A stretch of 53,102 nt of DNA. It comes from an uncultured Lachnospiraceae bacterium. Lineage in GTDB: Bacteria > Bacillota > Clostridia > Lachnospirales > Lachnospiraceae. The stretch covers positions 1 through 53,102 of the forward strand of contig OMTX01000178.1 of the NCBI GenBank assembly GCA_900314085.1, read 5' to 3'. The position numbers were made by a program, and so were the translations under genes. Positions 45,650 through 53,102 of the stretch are shown piece by piece (within the stretch, counting starts at the first letter, position 1; every line of letters begins with the position of its first letter). The notes below the pieces were generated by a model, which saw only the letters and a list, made by a program, of their open reading frames with translations, made no database searches and was not told the origin of the DNA.

Positions 45650-45811
45650 TTAATACCCCTCCCTCACACGCCCCTCCGGATTCCGGAGGGGCAATTTTTT
45701 TTCCTGGTGGGGGCGAAAGCTCGTCCTGCTTTTTCATATGCGGAGTTTTTTGCCCCGGATATGCGTTTCGTGATAAGATGTTTTCCGTAGTTCAGCTTTG
45801 AGAAAGGCAGT

Positions 45812-47899
45812 TTGACATTGAAGCATTTTTCGGAGAAAACCGGACCGGCCTTTCTGGCCTGCGCGGAGGCGGCCCTGCGCGGAGACTGCGCCTTTGTGAT
45901 CCGGGAGACGGAACGGTCCGTCTCCCTTGACGATACGGATGATGGAGGCAGAAGCCTTCTGCACTATGCAGTTGAAGGCGGGAGCCTGCCACTGGTCAAA
46001 TATCTCGTCGAAGTCTGCCAGATGGATCCGCTCTGGGCAGACTGTCAGCTTGTCACGCCTTTTGATATAGCCGGAGGGAACATAAGAATCTGCGGGGAAA
46101 AGGGAACAGGAGCGGGCTGTCAGCTTGTCACGCCATTTGGCACAGCCGGAGGGCACGGAAGAACCTGCAGCGGAGCAGGAGCAGACGAAAGCGCCTGCAG
46201 CGCAACTGGCGCAGCAGGGCATGATGAAGCAGGCGAAGAAAAGAAGTCCATTTATGAGTACCTGAAGGGACGGACGGGCTTCGGCCTGGAAGGAGCCTAC
46301 CGCAATCCGGTCTGCCCGTCCATGCATCCGGATTCTTCCATCGTACGCGTCGGAAGAGATTACTATATGGTGAATTCTTCCTTTGTCTTCTTCCCCGGGC
46401 TTCCGGTTTCCCACAGCAGGGATCTCGTCCACTGGGAGGTAATCGGCTATGCCTTTTCAAATCCGGAGTGGGCGGAAGAACTTCTGGCTCCGCTTGACGG
46501 CGGACGCGGTTTCTGGGCACCGGACATTTCTTTCGTTGACGGGAAGTTCGTGATATGCGCAACCCTTCGGAACAATGATGACATGCCGTATCCCCAGACG
46601 CAGGCGCTGATGACAGCTGACAATCCGCAGGGACCGTATTCAAAACCCATTATTTTCAATCAGGACGGAATCGACCCGTCTCTATTTGCCGACGATGACG
46701 GGAAAAAATATATGCTTGTGAACCGGGGCGCCCGCCTGATTCCCCTTTCAGATGATCTGACGGAAATGACGGGGGACCCCGTCATGATTGCCTACGGGGC
46801 AGCCGGGGCTATCCCTGAAGGCCCGCACCTCTTCAAAAAGGACGGGTTTTACTACCTGCTGCTGGCGGAAGGCGGAACGGGGAAAGGCCACAGGGCAACG
46901 GTTCTGCGGTCCCGAAATCTCTACGGCCCCTATGAAAAGAGCCCATATAACCCCCTCGTCACCCAGCCGGATCCGGCGGGCGCCCTGCAGTGCTGCGGAC
47001 ATGCGGATATTGTAGAAACGGACGACGGGCGGTGGTTTATCGTCTATCTCTGCTCGCGCTTCATTGACGGACAGTGGGGGATGCTTGGACGCGAGACCTG
47101 TCTCGATGAAGTCGCCTGGACCGCTGACGGGTGGCCACGCCTGAAGTACGGGCCGGGCCCGTCATCCCTCGCTCCGCTGCCGTATCCTGAAAGTGCGGAA
47201 ACAGGAAAAAGCAACTCGTATGGAAAACATTTTGACTGGTTCTCGCCCCGTGTCATTGACGAAAAGTATATAGAGATAGAAAATAATGTAAGCGCTTTCC
47301 TCACCGGCTCCGGCCGGGATCTGACGGACCGGAACCCGGGCAGCCTGCTTCTCAAACACCAGAGGGCTTTCACGGAAACCGATACCTTTGCCGTGCGCGC
47401 GGTAGATGCAGAGCCTGGCGATGAAGCCGGGGTAACGCTTTACTATGATGAAAATTCCTTTATCAAATTCGGACTGCGGAAGAGTCCGGAAGGGGACGAA
47501 TTTTTTGTTTCGGAATATTCGGACAATCGATACGTGCGGGAAGTGACGAGCCGACTGCTGCAGGACAGGCAGGTGAACGGCGCTGCCTGTATGGCAGACG
47601 CAGGAAGGCATGCGGAAAATACCTCGCCGGGCCGGAGGAAGGCGGATCATGCAGCAGACGCCGGTATATTTTCATTGACGGTGGAGACGGACGGACTGAA
47701 GAGGGTTTTTATCGTTGGCGGAAAAGAAATCTGCTCCTGGGACGACGTGACGGGCATCTGCTCGGAGGGACTGAAGAAAGGCAAGCGCTTTACCGGCTCC
47801 TGCGTCGGAATCTTTGTTCACGGCAGAGGAACGTATCAGTTTACCATGAAACCGTATGGATGGCAGGAAACTGAATGGGGCGTTTCCCTGAAACACTGA
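45812..47899 (+). CDS. GH43 glycosidase with N-terminal ankyrin repeats
   Basis: 695 residues with no signal peptide. Residues about 35-75 read DDGGRSLLHYAVEGGSLPLVKYLVE, a clear ankyrin repeat. A second repeat starts LVTPFDIA and resumes at KKSIYEYLKGRTG, interrupted by a low-complexity insertion of about 55 residues that holds a 25-codon duplication (CQLVTPFDIAGG / CQLVTPFGTAGG). The GH43 five-bladed domain starts at YRNPVCPSMHPDSS (Asp about 173, base), GIDPSLF (Asp about 288) and PEGPHLFKK (Glu about 336, acid). A C-terminal beta-sandwich follows, with another Ala-rich insertion. Probable beta-xylosidase or arabinofuranosidase on imported side chains. TTG start with AGAAAGG upstream. An operator-like 14-mer lies inside the gene at 47287-47300. 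Confidence 0.85.
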   Translation: MTLKHFSEKTGPAFLACAEAALRGDCAFVIRETERSVSLDDTDDGGRSLLHYAVEGGSLPLVKYLVEVCQMDPLWADCQLVTPFDIAGGNIRICGEKGTGAGCQLVTPFGTAGGHGRTCSGAGADESACSATGAAGHDEAGEEKKSIYEYLKGRTGFGLEGAYRNPVCPSMHPDSSIVRVGRDYYMVNSSFVFFPGLPVSHSRDLVHWEVIGYAFSNPEWAEELLAPLDGGRGFWAPDISFVDGKFVICATLRNNDDMPYPQTQALMTADNPQGPYSKPIIFNQDGIDPSLFADDDGKKYMLVNRGARLIPLSDDLTEMTGDPVMIAYGAAGAIPEGPHLFKKDGFYYLLLAEGGTGKGHRATVLRSRNLYGPYEKSPYNPLVTQPDPAGALQCCGHADIVETDDGRWFIVYLCSRFIDGQWGMLGRETCLDEVAWTADGWPRLKYGPGPSSLAPLPYPESAETGKSNSYGKHFDWFSPRVIDEKYIEIENNVSAFLTGSGRDLTDRNPGSLLLKHQRAFTETDTFAVRAVDAEPGDEAGVTLYYDENSFIKFGLRKSPEGDEFFVSEYSDNRYVREVTSRLLQDRQVNGAACMADAGRHAENTSPGRRKADHAADAGIFSLTVETDGLKRVFIVGGKEICSWDDVTGICSEGLKKGKRFTGSCVGIFVHGRGTYQFTMKPYGWQETEWGVSLKH
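47287..47300. promoter_or_regulatory. Intragenic cre-like site in GH43-1
   Basis: TGTAAGCGCTTTCC fits the cre consensus TGWAANCGNTNWCA at 13 of 14 positions. The surrounding 16-mer AATGTAAGCGCTTTCC is identical to the one inside the serine hydrolase gene at 49631-49646. Confidence 0.35.
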
Positions 47900-47940
47900 T
47901 TCGGGCGGATATTTGAATTCTTTGAAAGCTGGGATTTGCT

Positions 47941-48627
47941 ATGGCAGTAATGGATGAGTTCAAAGAAGAGCGGGAGGCCGTGAAAAAGGGCCCTTTGAAA
48001 AAACGCCTTTCCTGGTTCTTTGACTACAACAAGTGGAAAATTCTTGCCATTGCTCTGGCGGCACTTGTGGCAGGCGTTTTCATTTACCAGCAGGTGACGA
48101 AGCGGGAGACAGTGCTCTATGCAGCACTTGTGAATTTCGCGGCAGATCCTGCGGCGGAGGGGGATGTCCAGGGGACATTTGAAAGCGCTTACTTAAAAAA
48201 CCCGAAACGGGAAAAAATCGTACTCGACAGCGATATCAATATTGCGCTCAACGTGGAGTCCGTTCGCGACGGCCTTGTCTATCGGCCGGAGGACGAGGAA
48301 AAACTGGCTGCTCTTTCCCTGTCGGGCGGGCTTGACATGATGATTACAGGTGAAGATGTCTTCAAGAAATACGCGGCCCAGGGCTACTTCGTTCCCCTTT
48401 CGGAAATCTACGGGGATGACCTTTCCGGCCTGCCGGGTGGGATTTCAAAAGAAGATCTTCTGAAAATAGACGGGACGGAGGCTGCCATTCCTGTGGATTC
48501 GTCACCTGTGCTGCAGAAATATTATTACTATACCGGCGTGTCCGGACAGAAGCTCTACATGGGGTTCGTCTACGGGAGCAAACACCAGGAGATCGCGAAG
48601 GAATTTGCGGATTTTCTGTTCAGATAA
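47941..48627 (+). CDS. Single-pass membrane protein of unknown function
   Basis: 228 residues. A charged cytoplasmic N-terminus (MDEFKEEREAVKKGPLKKRLSWFFDYNKWK) leads into one membrane segment (about 35-52), then an extracytoplasmic domain with a substrate-binding-protein-like feel (LSGGLDMMITGEDVFKKYAAQGYFVPLSEIYGDDL ... AKEFADFLF). Its function was not recognised. It follows GH43-1 by 41 bases on the same strand and may be co-transcribed. It is convergent with the serine hydrolase gene; the 70-base gap shows no terminator. Confidence 0.7.
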   Translation: MAVMDEFKEEREAVKKGPLKKRLSWFFDYNKWKILAIALAALVAGVFIYQQVTKRETVLYAALVNFAADPAAEGDVQGTFESAYLKNPKREKIVLDSDINIALNVESVRDGLVYRPEDEEKLAALSLSGGLDMMITGEDVFKKYAAQGYFVPLSEIYGDDLSGLPGGISKEDLLKIDGTEAAIPVDSSPVLQKYYYYTGVSGQKLYMGFVYGSKHQEIAKEFADFLFR

Positions 48628-48697
48628 GCTATCCTGCTTCCCGGGCGAAGATATGCTGAAACCCTGCCCCTCACATGGAAGAAAGATTCGGCGGTTC

Positions 48698-50143
48698 TCA
48701 TTCCGTCCTCTTTCCTTCGAAAAATCCGGTGAATTCGTTGAAGTATGTCTCTTCGACCTTTCGTGAATAGAGATATATGCGGTCACCGTCTGTCTTGATG
48801 AGAAAGCGGATGGAGCCTGCGCAGTCGCTCAGGATCTGCGTTTCTGCGAGAAGACTTCCGTCGAAGAGCATTTTTTTTCGCGAGAATATTTTCTGACCAT
48901 ACTTTGGATCGACCGTCTCTCCCCACGGTTCATCGGCCGAAAAGGAGAAGACGAAGGGGGCGGTGACACCGTCCTCGTAGAGGCGGATCTCGCTTTCAGA
49001 CATTGAGAGCGAAGTAAAACCGGATGCGTTCGGCAGCAGGGTGTAGGTGCCGGAAAAAGCTTTATCGCCGGGAACGGATGAGCCGTCTGGAGTGTCTGCC
49101 CGGGCAGGCTGTCCGGCAGCATTGTCATTTGTTCTGCTTTCGGCAGCCGGAGATACCTGCCCCGGAGTCGGCAGCAGGCGCGTACTTTCAAGCTGCGGCA
49201 GTGTCAGCGCCACACGGCGGATTTCGTCGAGAATGTACTGGTGACCGCCCTTGATGTTCTGACTGTCGGCGGTGGTCACGAAGACCGCATGCCGTTCCGG
49301 ATAGATGACGGCGTACTGGCCGCCCATGCCGTACATCATGAAAGCGCTTTCGCCTGCTGACAGAGGACGCAGAGACCAGAACATTCGCCCGTAGCCCTGC
49401 CGCTCGTCTGTGGTCTGGCCTTCACCAATCGTTGGAACCAGGGGAGAGACCGCTTCTTCTATGTAGGAGGCGTAGCGGTCGAAAAAGGCCTTGTCGTAAT
49501 CCCCGTGTTCTATATTATTCTCGTGTTTTCCGGCGATGAGGGACAGGAGAAAGTCGGAGACCTTCAGTATGTCCTCCGGCCGACAGACAAGACCGCTGCC
49601 GCCCATTTCCGTTCCAAAGGGATCGGCCAGAATGTAAGCGCTTTCCGAAAATCCGATGGAATCGAGAAAAACCGGCCGCAGATAGTCGAGGACGCCATTT
49701 CCGGTCAGCTTTTTCACGAGGGCGGCGAGGACGTGGGAGGACGACGTATCATATTTGAAGAAGGTTCCCGGCGTGTGATCCGGCGGGGTGATGAAGAAGC
49801 TTTCCACCCAGTTTTCTTTCATATTGATCTTGTACGTCGTTGCCTTGTGGCAGGTCCTCATCGTCAGCATGTCGCCGATCGTCATTTCCGTGAGGCGGGG
49901 ATCTGCGCTCTCCGGCACATATTCCGGGAAAAAGGACGAGATGCGGTCCGTGAGTGAAAGCTTTCCTTCAGCGATGAGGGCTCCGATCGCCATGGAGCAG
50001 AAGCTCTTTGTGATGGAAAACATACGGTGCATCTCCCCCTTTTTGTAAGGGGCGAAGGTATCGTCCTGCAGGATCTGTCCGCCGACAGAAATTGTGACGG
50101 AGTGCAGGGGGAAGGGGAATTGGGATGCGTCAAAAGTTTTCAT
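48698..50143 (-). CDS. Serine beta-lactamase-like hydrolase
   Basis: 481 residues of the class C beta-lactamase/esterase fold, no signal peptide. The nucleophile motif is FSITK (Ser 43, Lys 46), the Tyr motif is FKYDTSSSH, and the third motif is MYGMGGQ, lacking a KTG. Penicillin hydrolysis is therefore unlikely; an esterase acting on acylated sugars would fit the context. A hydrophilic linker of about 30 residues (ESRTNDNAAGQPARADTP) leads to a C-terminal beta domain. ATG 50143 is preferred (GGAGAA about 8 bases upstream) over an in-frame ATG at 50191. It is divergent from GH43-2 and likely part of the same glycan programme. It contains an intragenic cre-like site. Confidence 0.82.
   Translation of the reverse strand: MKTFDASQFPFPLHSVTISVGGQILQDDTFAPYKKGEMHRMFSITKSFCSMAIGALIAEGKLSLTDRISSFFPEYVPESADPRLTEMTIGDMLTMRTCHKATTYKINMKENWVESFFITPPDHTPGTFFKYDTSSSHVLAALVKKLTGNGVLDYLRPVFLDSIGFSESAYILADPFGTEMGGSGLVCRPEDILKVSDFLLSLIAGKHENNIEHGDYDKAFFDRYASYIEEAVSPLVPTIGEGQTTDERQGYGRMFWSLRPLSAGESAFMMYGMGGQYAVIYPERHAVFVTTADSQNIKGGHQYILDEIRRVALTLPQLESTRLLPTPGQVSPAAESRTNDNAAGQPARADTPDGSSVPGDKAFSGTYTLLPNASGFTSLSMSESEIRLYEDGVTAPFVFSFSADEPWGETVDPKYGQKIFSRKKMLFDGSLLAETQILSDCAGSIRFLIKTDGDRIYLYSRKVEETYFNEFTGFFEGKRTE
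49633..49646. promoter_or_regulatory. Intragenic cre-like site in the serine hydrolase gene
   Basis: TGTAAGCGCTTTCC, 13 of 14 to the cre consensus and identical, with two flanking bases, to the site inside GH43-1. Confidence 0.35.
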
Positions 50144-50299
50144 AGATAGTTCTCCATCCTGAAAATGTGAGCGGGAGCGGCCGATGCGCACGGATCCGGC
50201 AGCAGGAGCTGCCTGTGGAACTTCCGGCCGGGAATTTCCCGTGTGACAATTATTTATGACATAGGATTATCATAGTTTGCAGGAAAAGCAAAGGGGGAA

Positions 50300-52159
50300 A
50301 TGAAGATGATCTGGTCACCGGATGCTGTCGACGGCAGATACAGAAATCCCATCATTTACGAAGACTATTCGGATCCGGACGTGTGCCTGGGAAAGGATGC
50401 CTACTATATGACGGCGTCCTCCTTTTCCTTTGTGCCGGGGCTTCCGATTCTGAAATCGTACGATCTCGTCCATTGGAAGCTTGTCAACTACGCCCTGCGC
50501 CGCATCCCGGAATTCCGCTACCGGGAACCAGTTCACGGCTGCGGTGTCTGGGCACCGGCCATCCGATATCACGACGGCACCTATTATATTGTATTTCCGA
50601 TGCCGGACGAAGGCCTCTATATGATTTATACGGAGAACCCGGAGGGGGAGTGGTCAGCGCCCGTGAAGATCTACGACGGAGCCGGCCTCATCGATCCCTG
50701 TCCCTTCTTTGACGACGACGGTCGCGTTTTTCTCGTAAACGGCGTCGCCAAGTCCCGCATCGGATACAAGTCCGTCCTCATGATGTCGGAACTTTCTCCG
50801 GATCTCACGAGAATAATCAAAGGCCCCGTGAAAATCTATGACGGGACGACGGATGGAAACGTCACAATCGAAGGGCCCAAGCTCTATAAGCGGGACGGCT
50901 ATTACTACATCTTCGCTCCGGCAGGCGGCGTGAAGACGGGCTGGCAGGTCGTGCTCCGAAGCAAAAACCTATACAGCGGCTGGGAACCGCATATTTCCTT
51001 GAGGCAGGGCAGTACCGGCGTGAACGGCCCCCACCAGGGAGCCCTTGTGACGGACGGGGCAGGGAAGGACTGGTTTCTCCATTTTCAGGACGTATTTGCC
51101 GCCGGGCGCATCACCCACCTGCAGCCGGTAGCCTGGACCGGACCGGAAGAAGGCGGCTGGCCGGTCATCGGGAAGCAGATTCCCGGGGAAGCAGCCTGCG
51201 GGGAACCCGTGTTGACAGAAGAATTGCCGACGCCGATGTCCCATGCTTCTGTATTTGAAAATGCGGTAAATGAAACTGCCCAAAGCAGACTGCAGGGGAA
51301 AAAGAAATCGGTAGAAAGCAGAAGTGAAAAAAATGAAGAGGGGAGATCGGCGGATTCTTTGGAAACGTTTGTAAGCCCTTACAATGGCGAAAATCCGCCA
51401 CTTCCCTGGCAGTGGAATGCCAACCCGGAAAAGGATTGGCTTTCTGTCCCGACAATGGGCACGGTCCGCCTTTCAGCGGTGCAGTCGTCTCCGGAGCGTC
51501 CTCTGATTGACTGCAGAAATCTTTTCCTCCGCCGGGTATCTGCGCCTGAGCTTGCATTTTCAGCAAGCCTTGACATCAGCGAGCTTGCGGAAGGCTGTTG
51601 TGCAGGGATCTGCCTGTCCGGGACCTCCTACGGCGGGATCGGAATTCTCCGGAAAGAGGACGGGCTCTATATACGGAAAATCCGCGGGAAACAGGTCTTT
51701 GACTGCGGGGCTGTCTATGCGGACGAAACAGCGGAGGATATCCCGCTTACGTTGCATGGTGAAACACAGGCTTTTTCAAATAACGGATTTTCAGGTCGGG
51801 CAGAGGATGAACCGGCAGAAGGGGAGAAAAGGTCAAAGCACCCGAACGGTGTGGGTTTTCGTTTCGGAAATTTCCGCGTTTCCCTTCTGATCCGGAATAC
51901 AAACGGCACCACGGCGACATCGGAAAAGCCTCCTTACCGGCCGGAGGACGAGGCAGAAGTCCTGCATCCGGAGGAAGAGGTGACGCTTTCCGTCGAGGCA
52001 GCAAGAGACGGCACAAAGAGCGCAAGCGTGCAGAAATACAGCCTTTCCCTGCCCATGGCTGCCGGACGCTGGACAGGGGCAAAATACGGATTTTTTGTTG
52101 TTTCATATGGAAAGCACCGTGTTTCTGCGGTTTCCATTCGGGACACAATTCTGGAATAG
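50300..52159 (+). CDS. GH43 glycosidase (beta-xylosidase/arabinofuranosidase type)
   Basis: 619 residues without signal peptide. RNPIIYEDYSDPDVCLGKDAYYM gives the catalytic base Asp (about 25), GLIDPCPFFDDDG the modulating Asp (about 131) and TIEGPKLYKRDGYYY the acid Glu (about 193). The C-terminal half is a beta-sandwich (LEFSAS-like PELAFSASLDISELAEGCCAGICLSG). Three hydrophilic stretches interrupt it: about residues 318-360 (QGKKKSVESRSEKNEEGRSA), 493-512 and 535-560. The first contains an operator-like palindrome at DNA level. It probably trims xylose or arabinose from imported oligosaccharides. AAAGGGGG lies 5 bases before the ATG. It is divergent from the serine hydrolase. Confidence 0.88.
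   Translation: MKMIWSPDAVDGRYRNPIIYEDYSDPDVCLGKDAYYMTASSFSFVPGLPILKSYDLVHWKLVNYALRRIPEFRYREPVHGCGVWAPAIRYHDGTYYIVFPMPDEGLYMIYTENPEGEWSAPVKIYDGAGLIDPCPFFDDDGRVFLVNGVAKSRIGYKSVLMMSELSPDLTRIIKGPVKIYDGTTDGNVTIEGPKLYKRDGYYYIFAPAGGVKTGWQVVLRSKNLYSGWEPHISLRQGSTGVNGPHQGALVTDGAGKDWFLHFQDVFAAGRITHLQPVAWTGPEEGGWPVIGKQIPGEAACGEPVLTEELPTPMSHASVFENAVNETAQSRLQGKKKSVESRSEKNEEGRSADSLETFVSPYNGENPPLPWQWNANPEKDWLSVPTMGTVRLSAVQSSPERPLIDCRNLFLRRVSAPELAFSASLDISELAEGCCAGICLSGTSYGGIGILRKEDGLYIRKIRGKQVFDCGAVYADETAEDIPLTLHGETQAFSNNGFSGRAEDEPAEGEKRSKHPNGVGFRFGNFRVSLLIRNTNGTTATSEKPPYRPEDEAEVLHPEEEVTLSVEAARDGTKSASVQKYSLSLPMAAGRWTGAKYGFFVVSYGKHRVSAVSIRDTILE
51370..51383. promoter_or_regulatory. Intragenic palindromic operator in GH43-2
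   Basis: TGTAAGCCCTTACA is identical to the operator before GH43-1 (45636-45649) and extends to TTGTAAGCCCTTACAA here. It encodes VSPYN inside the hydrophilic linker between the two domains. Confidence 0.45.
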
Positions 52160-52235
52160 GCGAAAACAGGGCATTTCGACGGTCAATCAGGCAGTTTCAC
52201 CAAATTTTTTGTGTCTGTTTTGTGAATTATTTTTG

Positions 52236-52264
52236 TTGAAACGGTGTAAATGAAATGATATATT
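52236..52264 (+). promoter_or_regulatory. Promoter for the sugar ABC transporter
   Basis: TTGAAA (52236-52241) and TATATT (52259-52264) have a 17-base spacer. The predicted start near 52271 is followed directly by two operators. Confidence 0.75.
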
Positions 52265-52277
52265 CCTTTACAGAAAA

Positions 52278-52308
52278 TGAAAGCGCTTACATCGTGTAAA
52301 TGCTTTCA
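52278..52308. promoter_or_regulatory. Tandem cre-type operators before the sugar-binding protein gene
   Basis: TGAAAGCGCTTACA (52278-52291) matches TGWAANCGNTNWCA exactly. TGTAAATGCTTTCA (52295-52308) keeps the arms but has a TG where CG is expected. Centres are 17 bases apart, at about +7 to +37, a road-block position. Confidence 0.75.
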
Positions 52309-52360
52309 TAGATGAGACTCACAAAGAGGTGGGTTAGAGTAAAAAGGAGGAATTTTTTAC

Positions 52361-53102
52361 ATGAAGAAGAAGTTAGTTTCCGTTCTTCTCGTAGGCGCCA
52401 TGGTCGCATCCCTGGTTGCCGGCTGCGGGTCGAGCACGGGGGACGACACTGCTGACAACAGCAGCAAGGAAGACACCAAGAAAGAGAGCAGCGAGCCCTA
52501 CAATCTGACGGATCTCTACATCACGGTTGATGGAACTCTTACCGCTACCGTAGACAGCGGCCAGAAGGAATTCGAAGAGCAGTGGGAGAAGGCAGTCAGC
52601 GAGAAGCTCGGTCACGACATCGACCTTCACATCACTCAGCTCGATCACTCCGATTACGCAGGGACGGTTTCCAGAACCCTGACGACCGGTAAGCCCGGTG
52701 ACGGCCAGTATCCTGACGCTCTGATCATGAGCGCTACGATGCTTCGCCAGTATCAGACGACCGGAATGCTCTGGAATCTGTCCAAGGCTTATGACAATGC
52801 CGAGTTCCAGTCCCGCATCACTCTTCCGAAGGTCAATGAAAACCTTCGCACGAGCGACGGCAAGCAGTACGGCTTTGCTCCTACCTACGGCAACGGCTGC
52901 GTTACCTACATCAAGCAGTCCTGGCTTGACAAGGCCGGCAAGAAGATCGAAGACATCAAGACTTTCGATGACTACTACAATCTTCTGAAGAGCGTTTCCG
53001 ATGGCAAGACCTACGGCGTCATCGCTGCAGGCTACGGCAAGCTCGATGAGGCTCCTTACATCAACTACATGCCTGAATGGTGGCAGGGAGCATATCCTTC
53101 CT
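52361..53102 (+). CDS. Sugar ABC transporter substrate-binding lipoprotein (partial, 3' end missing)
   Basis: 247 codons, open to the window end. Lipoprotein signal peptide MKKKLVSVLLVGAMVASLVAGC with lipobox LVAGC (Cys 22), a Ser/Asp/Lys linker, then a family 1 extracytoplasmic binding domain (KEFEEQWEKAVSEKLGHDIDLHITQLDHSDY ... PDALIMSATMLRQYQTTGMLWNLSKAYD). It would capture oligosaccharides outside the membrane for ABC import; permease genes presumably follow beyond the window. AAAAAGGAGG at 52341-52350 precedes ATG 52361. The promoter and tandem operators suggest carbon-source control. Confidence 0.9.
   Translation, partial: MKKKLVSVLLVGAMVASLVAGCGSSTGDDTADNSSKEDTKKESSEPYNLTDLYITVDGTLTATVDSGQKEFEEQWEKAVSEKLGHDIDLHITQLDHSDYAGTVSRTLTTGKPGDGQYPDALIMSATMLRQYQTTGMLWNLSKAYDNAEFQSRITLPKVNENLRTSDGKQYGFAPTYGNGCVTYIKQSWLDKAGKKIEDIKTFDDYYNLLKSVSDGKTYGVIAAGYGKLDEAPYINYMPEWWQGAYPS

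Noticed and set aside
48698..50143. Antibiotic-resistance beta-lactamase
   Set aside because: It lacks a signal peptide and a KTG motif, and the context is glycan degradation; an esterase-like role is more likely.

Overview
The window looks like chromosomal DNA of an unnamed, moderately GC-rich, anaerobic Firmicute, most likely Lachnospiraceae or a close clostridial relative. The grounds are the gene set (Fhs/FchA/FolD one-carbon genes, RNase Y, RecX, two-domain PPK2, Arg-CCG tRNA), strong AGGAGG-type ribosome binding sites, sigma-A promoters with 17-base spacers, a Cheo-box SOS operator at recA, and a cytoplasmic pectin/uronate utilisation programme. No phage, plasmid or transposase genes and no CRISPR array were seen. 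The species cannot be named from the sequence.

Layout. Bases 1-6.7 kb: end of rpsU, prfC, then a co-directional block ppk2-fhs-fchA-folD (polyphosphate-driven AMP phosphorylation and tetrahydrofolate C1 interconversion). 6.8-11.8 kb: a surface glycosylation module (polytopic membrane protein, GtrA flippase, DPM-type GT2, acyltransferase). 11.9-22.8 kb: a FolC/5-formyl-THF cyclo-ligase fusion, SOS-controlled recA, recX, rny, a Nudix hydrolase, a PIN/NYN-like protein behind a structured leader, and an HlyD/MacB-type pair without its ATPase. 22.9-26.4 kb: aroE-aroF-aroD-aroK. 26.5-31.9 kb: tRNA-Arg, an SH3 protein, rluF-like, ligA, metA. 32.1-40.3 kb (minus strand): a complete galacturonate-to-KDPG pathway, uxaC-uxaB-uxaA-MATE-kdgA-kdgK. 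40.5-53.1 kb: ABC exporter, LacI regulator, cytoplasmic pectinesterase, AraC regulator, two cytoplasmic GH43 enzymes (one fused to ankyrin repeats), a serine hydrolase and the start of a sugar ABC transporter.

The uronate/pectin half appears to be coordinated by a recurring operator, TGTAAG-NN-CTTACA, found near uxaC/ABC exporter, the MATE gene, the pectinesterase, GH43-1 and the sugar-binding lipoprotein, and also before metA. The LacI protein in the window and a CcpA-type regulator are the two candidate readers. The inferred flow is: binding-protein-dependent uptake of oligosaccharides, intracellular demethylation and arabinose/xylose trimming, then galacturonate through UxaC, UxaB, UxaA, KdgK and KdgA to pyruvate and glyceraldehyde 3-phosphate.

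The most striking non-coding feature is a family of three structured repeats (21335-21490, 38680-38904, 43459-43684). They share a multi-stem architecture, and their closing stem has a different sequence in each copy but is perfectly self-complementary within each copy. Two copies begin inside the stop codon of an upstream gene and fill or nearly fill a gap between genes. Two unrelated-looking 52-base tandem repeats fill convergent gene spacers, and several genes carry short duplications of, or next to, their own 3' ends. Several conserved enzymes also carry hydrophilic low-complexity insertions.
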